A stretch of DNA of 64,000 nucleotides. Origin: Cephalopachus bancanus (taxonomy: Eukaryota; Chordata; Mammalia; Primates; Tarsiidae). The first letter of the stretch is position 1. Every line of letters starts with the position of its first letter. The stretch is from NCBI GenBank assembly GCA_027257055.1, contig JAPVLO010000138.1:1674001-1738000 (forward strand), read 5' to 3'. The notes under the pieces were generated by a model, which saw only the letters and a program-made list of their open reading frames with translations, searched no databases and had not been told where the DNA came from. Of the stretch, positions 13,873-26,589 are shown piece by piece. A program made the translations under genes and the position numbers.

Positions 13873-14400
13873 ACCAAGGAAGACCCCCCCAAAAACCAGA
13901 ATTATCATTTGGAGGGCAGGCCTCTTGTTGCACACCCAGAATGTGTTCAAACGGACAACCGAAGTCCTTATCTTGAAGTTTTGAGAAGGTTGCATCACGA
14001 TTTGTGGAAGAAGCACCCCAAGTTGTAGCAAACAAGTGACTGGTTCTTCTGCCATGCCAATTCACTTGCTCACACCATGCTGTGTTCAACAGTTTTTGAC
14101 AAAAACAGCATGACCCCGTGCTCCACCCTCCCTATTCACCCGATCTCTCCCTGAGCAACTTTTTAAAAAAATTTCCCCCATGAAAAATTCCTCAAAGGGA
14201 AACATTTTGCTGATATGGAAGAGGTGAAACAAAAAACAGCAGAAGTACTAAAAGATATCAAAATTGACTAGTTCAAAAACTGTCTTGAGCAGTGGAAAAA
14301 GAGTCTTGATAGGTGTTTTGCATCAAATGGAGAGTACCTTGAAGATTTAAACATGTCAGAATAAATAAACAATTTTTTATAAATAAATTCTGGGGTTTTT
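13873..14400 (+). pseudogene. mariner transposase relic (C-terminal part)
   Basis: The plus strand reads as the last part of a mariner transposase. A LEVLRRLHHDLWKKHPKL segment lies near 13970-14025, then the DWFFCHANSLAHT block near 14038-14075, and after a frame change GKHFADMEEVKQKTAEVLK near 14200-14250 and LEQWKKSLDRCFASNGEYLE near 14285-14345. In the aspartate motif HHDNAPAHT has decayed to CHANSLAHT, so the catalytic Asp is lost. A tryptophan codon has become TAG (14024-14026) and other stops and frameshifts follow. The 3' end ATAAATAAATTCTGG...TTTTTGG resembles the end of the minus-strand relic at 1.8 kb. It is non-functional. Confidence 0.88.
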
Positions 14401-14406
14401 GGGGGG

Positions 14407-14510
14407 TAAATTCCTCTAACTTGTACCATATTTAATTATCATTTTCTCCCAGAAAAAGTAAATTCCTCTAACTTGTACTGTATTTAATTATCATTTTCTC
14501 CCAGAAAAAG
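14407..14510. repeat. 52-bp tandem duplication, two copies
   Basis: 14407-14458 and 14459-14510 are the same 52-bp unit beginning TAAATTCCTCTAACTTGTAC, differing at two adjacent positions (CCATA versus TGTATA region). It sits directly against the 3' end of the mariner relic. Confidence 0.95.
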
Positions 14511-15059
14511 ACCTATAAGGGCATATGTTTTTGTTTATTTTGTTCAGTGCATCTGCTCCAAGTTAAGAAACGTTATCAATCAAATTAGTAGCCACCAAAT
14601 AAATAGTTGATAATGACTGAATACATAAATTGGATTGTGTGCCTCATTCCAAGGAGTTCAGATTTGCAACTGATTTGAGAATAATACCATGAAAGGGCTC
14701 AATGTCAAATTCCTCCTGTATTTCTTTAGTAGAATTGAAACTAGCCAAAGAATTAACAGTAGTACCATTTGTATATGTTGTTTTTATAAGTCCTTTAAAA
14801 AATTCTAAAAGATTATCCATCTTTTGTTATTGACTCTTGAAGACCAAGACGTATACTTGGATTCAGTATAATTGGTACTTGAAAATAACCCCTCTCCAAA
14901 TACTCATATTAACCTAGAAGTCAAAAGAACTACTTTCTTCCCTCTCAAACTGAAATGTTGGTGGTCCGTACAGTAATTTAATCTCATTATTGTCAGATAA
15001 GTTATTGGGATGAAAATAGCTAACTGATTATAAAATGAAATCTAACTTTAATGGAAGAT
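14511..15059. other. no gene seen
   Basis: Unassigned AT-rich sequence. Confidence 0.45.
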
Positions 15060-15245
15060 TGCATGTGCTATTCACTATGCTAAACACTTTTCATATATCC
15101 ACTCACTCAATCTACACAACACACTATATTGGGCCATACTGTTAACTAAGGAAACTTAGGACTGAAAGAGATTAATTAATTTCCCCCTAAATTATCAAAA
15201 TGCACAGTAGGCAGACAGATGATTTGAACCCAAGTGTTCCATTGT
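15060..15245 (-). repeat. MIR fragment, antisense
   Basis: Order of blocks fits antisense MIR: CTATGCTAAACACTTTTCAT, CTCACTCAATCTACACAACA, AAGGAAACTTAGGACTGAAA, GAGATTAATTAATTTCCCCC and GATTTGAACCCAAGTGTTCC. Confidence 0.72.
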
Positions 15246-16372
15246 TGAAATTCACACAAACTCACTAGGAGTTATTTTATAGTAATTAATATTCATTAAC
15301 TTATATATTGCACCCAACATCCCTAGGACCTAGGTATTTAACAGATTAAACTGAGAATTTGGATGCGTTCATTAATTTGCACAAAACACCACAGATAAAT
15401 CTGTTTAACCTGTGTTTTTTGTACTGTCCCACACTAACTCAAACAGAAGGGAAGGTTTTTGACATGGTCATACTTCGTGAATTGGTTGTGAACCAAGAGA
15501 AAAGAGTGTTCCTTAATTGTCTTTTGCAAAACTCTCGAATCTTACCCTCTTTGAGTTTCTCTATGGTGTTGTGATATGACACTAGCGCTACCAGATGTTA
15601 TCATGGAACATAATCCCAGCCTTTTGCCATTGCTGTAAACTGTCCATAGATGTGAGAACACTGTCTCCGGCCAAGTGCCTTATTTGCATTTGCATGAGGT
15701 ATATTCAGAAGTCAGCATTTCATTCTTAACCTGCAGAGAGGAAAGAAATACTGACCCGGATGCAATCTTACTTTTTATCATAGCAGATTGTATTGACTTT
15801 TTCAAGTGAAAATTGCACACTTTGGAGAGTATTATTTTTAGAATCATGTATTATGAATGCTAAACTGACCTCAGGTAGCTGTTCAAAGCCTTTGTGAATT
15901 TGTAATATTCCATGAAGTTAATGCATCTCTGGGCAGCAGTAAATAATTCATGCTTTGATTTAATAGTTTTCATTTTATCATGAATATTCATTTTGTATAT
16001 GATGGAGAAAACAATCGGTTAGAATTGCCTAAACCCTTGGGAAAAGTAGATATGAGAATTGTAAGAAAGAGAAAGTAAAGCATGAATTTCTTGATTACTT
16101 AAAATAATTATATAAGTTTATGTTTTTATGCAGTCATCAGTATTGCAAATCAGAATATCTGTCACTGTCAGTAGCTGGTTGTTCGTACCTTAATTGTTTT
16201 CATCCTTAATTTTTTTATGTAATGGGGAACAATAAATGTCATTTTGAAAGCATTTTATCTATCTCCTTCAAATAATTTTCTAAAATAAAGTGTCATGAGA
16301 ATATCATTAGATTGAGCTTTCTAAAATGTAACAAATAAATAAGCAAAACTGTATATTTATATATTATTGCCT
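15246..16372. other. no gene seen
   Basis: Unassigned AT-rich sequence without recognisable repeats. Confidence 0.45.
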
Positions 16373-16383
16373 ACACACACACA

Positions 16384-16427
<44 letters not shown>

Positions 16428-16441
16428 TGCACACACACACT
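16373..16441. repeat. (CA)n microsatellite
   Basis: A long CA run with single interruptions (CAAACA, CACGCATGCA). Confidence 0.95.
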
Positions 16442-19189
16442 CACAAATGCTATCATGCAAAAGCCCTCACATTTATAGAGTTAGAATCTCGCCAGTCATC
16501 GTCACAATTGTAAATGGGTTGAAAAAACTAAGATCTGTTTGTGGTTTGATCAGTATTTGACAGTAAGGAAAAAGTATTTGATTCAGAATTTAATTAAACA
16601 GAAATGTATTGACCATGTACCATCTGCAAGGTACTTTGTTAAACTCTAAGGAGCACACACACATGACTAACAAACATCATCTTTCCAAAAACAGCTTGCA
16701 TCTATGACTGCTCATCTACTCAGTCAAGAAGCTCACCCAGTAAAGCTTGAAAAGGCCACGGATGTGTGTGAGTCGTAGATTTATCACAGTCTAGTTCCAA
16801 CTAGCCAACTCAGTATTGGGCCACAAATTCTGCAGTCTTTTTTCTAATGGATTTAAGAAGCTTGATTTTTTAAAAATCATTTTCTTATTTGACTTAAAAA
16901 GCACATCAAGTGTTTGCCTGTGTTCTCTAGTTTTTTGGAAATCACAGTTATCTCAGACACAAGATTTAAATGACATGGTGGCTTATTAGTCTTGCAGCTC
17001 CTTTTATGAAAGAAGCGCAAATGCTATCATTTACTGTCATTCAAAAACTCATGCTAACATTATTCTACTTTGATTGATCCTTATGAAATTTATTTCAAAG
17101 CTCATGTTGTCATCATTATTTCCTTTGTTAGTCTTAAAACCAAAATGCTTTTAAAAATGAAAACACTGTTATGTTAATTTAGGTTTCTTATTAGTTATAT
17201 GAATTATAGAAAATATGCACAAGATTCTAAATAAATGCTAACTAAAATTGTAATGAATGATTATGCTTAAACTATGCAGGCCTTAAATAAAATTGAACAA
17301 AACATGGCTGTGGTGAATTTTAGACTCTTAAAGATATAATGAGAAGGATATAATTTTCTTTTGTCTAATAGTAGAATTGCCAGGCAGAATTAAGTCATTT
17401 GAGATAGCAAGATAATTCTGAATTCTCTAAAAGTAGCACAAATCACTGTATGAGGCAGTACTTATGGAAGGACCTTTTGTACTGAGCACCTAAAGATAGT
17501 ATTCACGTTAAAAAACATTCATGCAAAGCTAATCTGAAAATCTATTCCACAGCATACAAAACCAAGTGCTCCTTCTTTACGTTTCACTTTGAAATTCACT
17601 TGGGGAAACTTATTTAAGCATTAAAATCAAGAGAGACTGAGGAGGAAACTGGATGAGTATAATTTTCTTTTCATTTTTTTAAAGTATGACCTCAATTTCT
17701 GTTGTATTTCAGCACTTTGAAAAAATTTTCCTGTATACACAATGCTTTGTTTTATTTCATTTAATAAAAATAGATACAAAACACATTCCAATTTTTTTTT
17801 AACTTAAGTATTTTAGAAACTCTAACTTTTGTGACCTTATTAGCTTATGACATCTGGTCCCCTGGGAGGTCAGTTCATGGTTTGCTTCATTTCAACTCAA
17901 GTCAATTCTAGACTAGGTATTGGGAGTTAACTTGTGTGGATACATGGGAAGAGAAGTGGCAGCCAAGTAAGTATTATTCAGAGAACAAGAGCAGACTTGG
18001 AGCATGTTGAACAGAGGGCAAGGAGATGAGCAAATAACTTTAAATGAATCCATTAAATATTCCAGATTTAAATATTCAGGTAACAAAATAGAACAAACAG
18101 GGTAGAAATGTAGAGGCCATTTGGTGTGCCTACAGCAGTCCGAGTTGACAATTTGTCAAAAAAAAAAAAAATTCTCACTTAAGTACAAGGGTATATAAAA
18201 GTTTCCACAAAATGGTCTGAGAAGATATATTTCACCAGTGAAAACCATTGAGAAATAAGGGGCACCTTTGGGAATTCTACACAACCTTTAAAATTTCCTT
18301 GCAATTTCTTAGCATCTAGACATGTCATGTGTAATGATTCAAAAGACCACATATCTGGGTATCTGCCTCCCCAAATTTTAGTTCTGCAATTGTGTTTTCT
18401 CCACTGAGTGATTTGGTTGTTTTTTACTCAGAAAATAAATCACTTTTTTAAAATGGCTCAGAGCTTGGTCAAGAATGATGAGAAAGCTCTTATTCTTCCA
18501 TCAAGGAAGCTTTGTTTCATTTCTCTTTTCACCTGGGTCACTGGCCTGAGGTCTGTAAAAATGATTTTTTTTCTTTTGTATTTGATGTACGAAAAAGGAA
18601 ATTCTGACAGAAAGCTTCTAGGATCAGGAAACAGAAATGATATGTGCCTATATATGCATACATTGATATAGTAAATAAAATTGTACATATATCTTTATAT
18701 GTATAGTTTTATTCATATTTTATTTATAGAGTATAGGAAGATTAGAATTTCATGTAATTTAATTATTTAATGTAATAGCTCCCAATTAGAACATTTACAG
18801 TGAAACCAGTAAATCTAGACCACATTTTTTTCTAGATGATATTTAACCTGAATTATGGGAAAAATTAATCTAGTACAATTTCCACTGCAGTTGTCTTTCA
18901 TAACAAATAATTTTTAAGATGTGTTTCAATTATAAAATAATAGTGTATGTTATCATTATTCTGCTTTTATTTTGTCTAACTTTTAAGTGTTTTGCTTCTG
19001 CAGATCTTTTCTGCAAAGCAATAGATTTGGAAGTACTTTTTATATATAATTACCAAAAAATCATTACTCTCTAAGGGAAAAGTTCTATCGAAGTAGATCC
19101 TATTTGTTATTACAGAACAAAGTCTTCAAATTAAATTTCCTCCATTGATTTATCTTCTAGGCTTAAAGTGAAGCAATGTCAATGACATC
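16442..19189. other. no gene seen; unique-looking AT-rich sequence
   Basis: No transposon, exon or RNA gene recognised. There is an A14 tract near 18159-18172 with no SINE body in front of it. Confidence 0.45.
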
Positions 19190-19315
19190 CTACTAGGATG
19201 CAAATTCCATACTGGCAGAGAATTTGTTTCTAAATTTCTAAATCCCAGCATCTAGAATGAACGTTTGCACATAGATAACATATAATCAATATTTGTTATA
19301 TGCTTGAATCAACCT
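19190..19315 (+). repeat. L2 3'-end fragment
   Basis: Fits the L2 terminal layout: ACTAGGATGCAAATTCCATA, CTGGCAGAGAATTTGTTTCT, AATCCCAGCATCTAGAATGA, TTGCACATAGATAACATATA and CAATATTTGTTATATGCTTG. Confidence 0.75.
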
Positions 19316-19829
19316 TTACAATAAAAGCCTTGCTATATGGAGGGAAAAATAAAAGAAGAACCAATTTATTGCTCAAATTACTTCATTTTTCTTTGGCATG
19401 TGGGTTTTGAGTGTACATGCATGTGTGCCTGTGTACATGTTTGGATTAAATGTTTTCAATTTTTCCTAGGTAGTGAAAGCCGGCTGACATGTGTGTTACA
19501 GTTTCCCACTAACTTTCATTCTCTTCAATGTTTTTATCTCTTGCATTTGCACTAGACGCTTCTTCATTTCCAGACTTAAATCATCTCCTTCCTAGGCTAT
19601 CAAAATGGCTTTTTAACTACTCTTTCTGCATTTAGACTCTTACTTCTCCTGTGTGTCAAAATATCTTTTGAAAATAAAAAAGGTTACTTACATTAATTTC
19701 CTCATTAAAAACATTGACTATAGTTTAAGTCCCAAATGCAGATCATGTTAAAACCTTTCCTTTCAGAGTATCTTCCCCTTTCTTTCCAGATTAAGCAGCT
19801 GATTAATTACAATTTCTGAATGTGTCATG
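19316..19829. other. no gene seen
   Basis: Unassigned stretch between two L2 pieces. Confidence 0.4.
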
Positions 19830-20090
19830 TATATTCTAGTCTTCCTTGATTTCACCACTTGGAGATCTACTAGGTAACCCTTAAGACCTCAGCTCAAATG
19901 CCATCTCATCTGTGGTGATCTCTGACCATCAGTTCTCTGACACTCCCAAATATTTTAAGAATCTCTACTGGCACACATTGTATCATTCCTTTACACATAG
20001 TTTTGTTTACCAGACCCTGTGAAGAGTTTTTTGTGCAATCTTATAGTTTATACCTGGTCTCACATCTGATAGATGCTACATGCTTGAGAT
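19830..20090 (+). repeat. L2 fragment
   Basis: AAGACCTCAGCTCAAATGCC, ATCTCATCTGTGGTGATCTC and TGACCATCAGTTCTCTGACA follow the L2 3' region, with CTGATAGATGCTACATGCTTG near the end. Confidence 0.75.
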
Positions 20091-23000
20091 ATGGATAAAA
20101 ATATGAGTATATTTTAAAATATGAGTATATTTTAAAATAATATATTTTCGAATACATTAAAATGTACATGGATTAAGTATGTGGTTACATGGTGTATGTC
20201 ACACATCTAACCCATTTGTATAAAATGTATACATATTTCATAAAACCATCATGATTTATAGTGTTGATAGTGTTTACTGATTTAAATCCAGGCACAGAGA
20301 AAAAACTAAGAAAATCACCCAATCCTTGGTTGATGATGTAAATTGCATTTAGACATTTTGCCTTCAAAAATGTACATGCTGAAGACTGTATTAATTTCCA
20401 AACTAATATTTCCAGTGCTTTTCTTGAGACACTTTGTAAGACCAAAGGTATTCCTACCTTGGTAGCAATATGGGAGAAAATGTATGAATTTAATTTTCCA
20501 CTTCAAATAATAATCTGGGAAGGTGTTCATGGGTCTATTGTGTGTAAGGTGGGGAAATAAGGTAATAGAGAAGCAGAGAGATTTGTCACGAGATATTTCT
20601 TTTGAGAATTCTGTGGTTTTCTAAAATGCCTACAAATATACACACACAGTGCATGCACCCACACAAGGATTAAGTATCTTATCTGAATGCAAGTTTCTGT
20701 CAAATGGACTTGAGGGTAGATTAAATATTCAACTCTGTTTTCCTTTCATTTAGAGATAGTAAATGCACCATTAGTTACTATTACCATCTGCCTCTCTTCA
20801 ACATAGACTCAGCAAAATTATGTGATGCCACAGTGGATCATGGGTTGCTAGCCTCGGCAGATTGAAAGGGAGCATTTGTGGGGCATGGTCTGGAACAAAG
20901 TGAGGAAGAATCATTACCTTATCACAACTACGATTCAGTCTCTAGGCACGTACACCGTGAGAAGGGTTCACCGCGGGCATTCATTCATCACAGTGGCCAT
21001 TCCTTGGAAAGCACAGGACGCTGTGGCCATTTTAATAATTTTCCCAAAGACAGAAGAAACAGTCTGTGTGGCTGAGCACAAGGAAGCTGTGGAGAGGACC
21101 CAAAAAATGATAAATTCATCTTTGAAGCAATTGTTGACAATTTTTCAAATATTACCCAGTTCATAGACTAGGTTGGCTTTAAATGAACTGCTTGACATTT
21201 TACCAAATGACAGTTTTCCTAAAGACTTATTATTCAGTATGGATAGAAATTTACTTTTCTGTCTGTCACCACAGTGATATTTATTTATGGGAAGTGGATG
21301 AATTTTCTCAATTTCAATGAGTAAATTCTCAGTGGTAGACCTTGTCCTGTGTGTTTACAGTCCTTGAAAGTTTTCTAGGGAGTTAGTTGTTGACATATTT
21401 AGTAAATTATATCAGTTGCCTGTGATTTTACTCAGGAGATTATTATAAAGATTATTATTAATTCTCTAAGATAATGAATTTAAAAGAGATTAGCTCGCAC
21501 ATAATCATGCATGGATGGCATGTTAAGTATGCATTCATGCTGAAATCGACAATTGATGGTATATTTCTCAATTGCTGTGTATTTATTGCTGTATAAGTAA
21601 TTGGCAGGTCAAGATCCTGAGCACAAAAGCAGGCAGCCTGAGAGAAGAGGTATGCAGGGAACCAGTTGCTACAAATTGCTAGCACACCACTGCAAGGGTC
21701 TCACTGAGATTTCTCCAATTGAGAATCACTTTATATTATAATTTATTATGCTATATTTTGTTGTGATTTGTTACATATTACTTTAAATGCACCATTTCAA
21801 ACTGCACACCTCCCACAGAATTCTAAAATGATCACTGACAATCACTGTTTTAAAGCTTCCAAACCAACAGCAACGAACAGGAATTTGCTGTACACCAGAC
21901 ACATTCTAGGCTCCTGGGACACAAAACTGTGGACTCATTCACAAGAATTTGACATTTTGGTGAGCACGTCTAATCTGCCTCAAGACTCTAATAAAATAAT
22001 GGGATGAATATTCAAAGAATGAGATCTCTAAATTCATATAGTTCTGAACAAAAATAAATCCACTCAAATTTTATTAATTATGTACAAATCTGATACCTCC
22101 CTTTCCCTAAGAATTATGTGCTGACAACTGGGATTTTGCCTGAAACTGTGATGGCTATAAGGCAGGATTTTTCTATTTTTAAATTAGTAATAGAAAATGC
22201 TTTGTTTTATAATTACATATACAATACAAGCAATGTGATAACATACTCCAAAATTGCCTGTTGTAGAAAGATTTCCAGGTAAATTTAGAATATCTCAACA
22301 AAATTTTATCACTTGGACTTCAGCAGAAAATAATCACATTATTATCACCAGCTACATTCTTCAAACAATTTAAATCACTCAAAGCAAAATAAAAATGTTC
22401 TACTAATTATGTCCTAAATCTCTTCAGTATTTTCTAAAAGTATGCTTTAACATTATGTTTAATACTTAAAAGTTATGCTGTTATTTTAGAGCAAATTAAA
22501 ATAGACAATCAAGATGTAAGTAGCAATAAGCTTATAATATCTACATATCTCTCCCCAGTAATTTTTAGTCTAATTATTTATTTTATTTATTTAAGCAAAT
22601 TTTAATTTTATCTCTAAGTACAGAGACAATGGATCTGTCTTTTGACATGGGAACAGAACAGCCTTCTGTGAAAGGATTACAGAATTAAGACCATCAGCTT
22701 AAAGCAACATTGCTCTGCATTTACCAGACACCTGAGGGTGTTGATCTTTGCCATATAAGCCAACTATTTATCTGTCTTTTTAGTTATATTTTTTAAAACT
22801 GTATAGATTGGCACCTCAATAAAGTGAGGCAAATTGAACTCGTTAATGGGAATCTCCGGATGAGTCACTTCTTGAATCGGGAACAAAGGAAAACACATCC
22901 TTACAGTTTATAGGTACAATCATGATCTAAAATATGGGAAAACACGCCAATGTTTCTATCACAGGCAGAATACATTCATATGCTTTTCCTTGCTTTTACT

Positions 23001-23507
23001 TTTGGGAGAAAAGACAAAAGTCAATGTTCGAGATATTCCTATTCATTATGTGTCTGAAATGGAAAACAGAAGGAAGAACATTTAATTCACTCAAGCAACC
23101 CTTGTGAGGTTAAAAAGAAAATTGATTGTGGTTTATTAGTCCTTTCCAATAAGCACTCAAGGGTTCAGCTAACAGAAAGCAATTGATACTAGTGGAATCA
23201 ATGGTGCAGTAGAATACTCTAATGGGTATTGTTGAAACTTTTAATTCTCATTATGCAGTTTATTCTTTCAAGGGTTATTTGATGGAATTCTTGTTGATGA
23301 GTATCTTTAAAGCTTTGTTGCTCAAAGAATTGGTTTATTGAATGACTGTGCCCTCTTTTAGGTCAATTTACATCTGCATTGTTATCCGTGCAAAAATATA
23401 AGCATACAAAAAATGAAAAATTTACACAGTCTACACAGTGTTTATATTCCTTCCAATTCCTTTCTAATTGATGGAATGCATCCAAGCTCCAGTGATCATG
23501 TTTCATT
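20091..23507. other. no gene seen; long unassigned AT-rich stretch
   Basis: Open frames up to about 96 codons occur near 20876-21166 but carry no recognisable domain, and there is no evidence of splicing signals or codon bias. A duplicated ATGAGTATATTTTAAAAT unit lies near 20102-20138. No known repeat family was identified. Confidence 0.45.
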
Positions 23508-23521
23508 AAAAGTAATTGTAA

Positions 23522-23806
23522 GCCGGGCTCGGTGGCTCAGTCTGTAATCCCGCGCCTTTGGGAGGCTGAGGTCAGTGAATTACCTGAGCCCGCGGGTTCG
23601 AGACCCACCTGGGCAGCGAGACCTCATCTCTACAATAAATCAAAAAAATCAGCCGGGCGTGGTAGCGCGCGCCTGTAATTCTGGCGACTCAGAAGGTTGA
23701 GGCAGAAGGATGGCCGGAGCCCAGTAGGTCAAGGCTGCGGTGGCCGGGAGCGGCCGCTGCACTCCAGTCTGGGCGACAGAGTGAGACTTCAACTCAAAAA
23801 AAAAAA
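23522..23806 (+). mobile_element. derived (young) Alu dimer with perfect TSD
   Basis: Full dimer of the derived lineage: GGCTCAGTCTGTAATCCCGC (A-box deletion), GCGGGTTCGAGACCC (B box), GGGCAGCGAGACCTCATCTC (4-base deletion), CTACAATAAATC linker and GGGAGCGGCCGCTGCACTCC in the right arm. A perfect 14-bp TSD AAAAGTAATTGTAA lies at 23508-23521 and 23807-23820. Many CpGs are intact, which suggests a fairly recent insertion. Confidence 0.97.
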
Positions 23807-23820
23807 AAAAGTAATTGTAA

Positions 23821-24694
23821 TGGAGGATTTCAGTAGGCTAACTTGTGATTGAATCACTCAGTGAGTTGTTTATGCATCATGTATGATTCAATCTTAACTG
23901 TATTTCGTTGTACCTTCCTTGTTTGCATTTTCGCTGCCAGTTTAAAAACAATTAGAAAAAATTAGCCTTCATAATTCACATGCCCAGACCCAACCTTGAT
24001 TTTTTTGTTTTCAAATGACTATACTTTTAGCAGAAGGATCTACAGGAGGAAATAAAAAACCTTCTGGATCGAAGCAGGCAAAGACAACATTGCAGAAGCA
24101 GCCCACTGTTTGCCTTAAGTACAGGGTGGGAGGGGAAAGACCAGTCAGAGCTCATCACTTCCAATGATACTCTCTTCCCTCTCATCTCTTTCCTTATTTT
24201 GCTTTTTGTTTCTTTGTTGACTGGTTTTCTCATCTACCTCCCTGAGGCTATCAAAAGAACTCTCTTCTTGCCTCAGTCTACTTCCAAGAACATCCTTGTC
24301 CTAGACAACTAAATAATTGTAGCTGCCCATATGGCCTGGTACCTCTCTCCTTGGACTAATACTGCTCAATATCTTTAAACTCCACATGGCATTTACCTCC
24401 AGTGATTGACTCATTCTCCCCATCTTTCTGGCAAACATATACCTATGCACCCACATACACAACATTGGCATATATATGCACACATTGTTTTGCTTAAGAC
24501 AATCCTTTACCCTAAGTACATTTTCTGGAACATATTCTTACAAAAAAAAAAAAACACCGAAAGTCTTAAGTTGTAACTTTCATCACTTGTAGCTACAGTA
24601 GATTCAATAAAGTTTGAAAAAATTATTAATGCAGGCCCCAAAAGATATGCATAATATATTATTTCTGTCAATGACTTTTATGTAAAAGTAAGTA
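23821..24694. other. no gene seen
   Basis: Unassigned sequence with an A13 tract near 24542 that is not attached to a recognisable SINE. Confidence 0.45.
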
Positions 24695-24790
24695 TATATG
24701 TATGTTTGTGTGTGTGTATATATATGTATGTAATAGTGTGTGTATATATACACACATATACACACAAAATTTATGTATATGTATATATTT
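24695..24790. repeat. TG/TA-rich simple repeat
   Basis: Interrupted TATATGTATG, GTGTGTGTATA and CACACATATACACAC units; the CACA and TGTG blocks could pair as an imperfect hairpin. Confidence 0.9.
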
Positions 24791-25546
24791 TTTTCAAATA
24801 AGTATCATAAATATCACCATTTTGACAAATTGTTTAAGGACTTAGATGTCCCCAGCAGTTTAATCTAGTGTTTTCTTATTTTTCTTCCAATAATTTGAGC
24901 TGTTGGCTAATAATATTTAAAATATTATTGTATATCTACAGGTATCTTGGGAGAAGACTAATTAAATTTTCAATTTTGTTAAGATTTATCACCCTCAGAT
25001 TTTTTTTCCCACGTGGAAAATGAAGTCCATTGTGCCTTTCCTTACGTGAAGCCAAAAATTTCCTTTCATGTGAGAAGTAGCAGTAATGTAGAAGAGTAGA
25101 AAGAAGCTCAGGTGAGAAATCAGAGGATTGTGGTTCTCATGCTCACTGCACTGGCACCTGTTCAGTTTTAAGCCACTCACCTAAGCACTGAGAAACTGAA
25201 AACACATGAATTCTGGAAATCAGAGATTGTGTGAGGCTCTCTGATTTAAATAAGGTTACATACGTGAAAGTGCCTTGAATACTTTTAAAGTCATATTCAA
25301 TAGTATTATTGTGTAGGAAAAAGTAAACATCTTGACATTTCTGAAGTGTGAATTTTGTCTCAGTATTAAAGCACAATACAACTTCTACTGTGTGTAGGAT
25401 TTAGACACGGTCCCTCTCTTGGCCTCAGTTTTGTTTGCTGAATCCTTAAGGTGTAGTCCAGGTGGCCATATGCTAAATGTACAGTTTATCTGGTTTAAAT
25501 GAGAAGAACGTAACATGAAAGTCATACTTCTGAAAAACATCTGGAT
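24791..25546. other. no gene seen
   Basis: Unassigned AT-rich sequence. Confidence 0.45.
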
Positions 25547-25560
25547 ATATCCAGTAATTT

Positions 25561-25646
25561 TTTTAAAAGTAGATTTATTATGGAAAGACACATTGTGAAG
25601 GGCACAGTGGACAGGACAACAGCAAGAGTGTCTGCTGTCTGCTGCC
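25561..25646 (-). mobile_element. short poly(A)-type retroinsertion, 86 bp
   Basis: An 86-bp insert is bounded by perfect 14-bp direct repeats ATATCCAGTAATTT at 25547-25560 and 25647-25660. On the minus strand it ends ...AATAAATCTACTTTTAAAA, with a polyadenylation signal (25574-25579) about 10-15 nt before a short A tail. Length and TSD fit L1-mediated insertion of the 3' end of a polyadenylated RNA. The source (cellular mRNA or retrovirus-like transcript) is not recognised. Confidence 0.75.
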
Positions 25647-25660
25647 ATATCCAGTAATTT

Positions 25661-25734
25661 AAATAAAGATGTCTACTGTGTACAAATAAGCTTAACATTT
25701 AGTGAATACAATATTTATTAATTACCAGAGCTAG
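25661..25734. other. no feature seen
   Basis: Short spacer between the retroinsertion and an antisense MIR. Confidence 0.4.
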
Positions 25735-26015
25735 CGTTTATTAAGTGCCCACCCACCACATGACAGCACTTTGAGAACTATTTATTATGTTCTTCTAATC
25801 TTCATCTTCATCATATCTGTTCAGGTATACAAGATCATTATAAATTGCCTTATATTGTTTTTTTTTATTTGTTCGACACATTTGATATTATTAATCCATT
25901 TTAATGATTATGGGATACTACCTAAAGAGTTTAAGTCACTTTCTCAGGTTATAAAAGTGTAATTAGAGCATAAGAATCTGTAACCCAAAGCCCCTAATCA
26001 TCTCAACAACTAAGG
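25735..26015 (-). repeat. MIR, antisense, nearly whole
   Basis: Blocks follow antisense MIR: TTATTAAGTGCCCACCCACC, CATGACAGCACTTTGAGAAC, GAGTTTAAGTCACTTTCTCA, GGTTATAAAAGTGTAATTAG and AACCCAAAGCCCCTAATCAT. Confidence 0.72.
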
Positions 26016-26580
26016 CCATGAGAAATTGTCACACACAAATAATAGATGGATTTAAGCTAGGATTATGTTATCTTTCTGGCACACATATGCCTATGCACAC
26101 ACATACACAACATTATGTTAGGACAGAACCTAGATGGATTTCAGAAAACTCACTGTGTTTTCTATGACCTTCATGTTGCAGGTGTCAGTTGACTTTTACC
26201 ACCTAAGGAAGCATTTTGAAGGGGTAGGTGATATAAAGAGTTTTTTTTTAACTTTCCTCTTATCTTAGTCTTCAAAAATAGTAATGTAAATAAGAGTAAT
26301 GTTAGATGTTGAAATATATCTTTAAAAATGCCTTAGTAAAAATAGTTACATCAAATAGGACATGGGGGGAAATAAATCTAAAATTTGGTCAATTCTTGCT
26401 CAAGATATTTTCATACTGACTAATTGTATTATACTCAGTTCCTCAACAATATTTACATTCATACAAGAAAAGACTAGAAATAATATGAAAGTTGAGTTTC
26501 AATAATTTTGCTACGTATCAAATAGCATTTTAACTTTCTTCACTTTATCCAGTTTTGAATCTTCTGGGCCTCCATTCCAG
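26016..26580. other. no gene seen; flank of the L1
   Basis: Unassigned sequence up to the probable L1 target-site duplication at 26581-26589. Confidence 0.45.
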
Positions 26581-26589
26581 AAGTGCATG

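Noticed and set aside
20876..21166. 96-codon open frame
   Set aside because: No recognisable domain, no neighbouring splice or promoter signals, and a second overlapping frame of similar length; consistent with chance.
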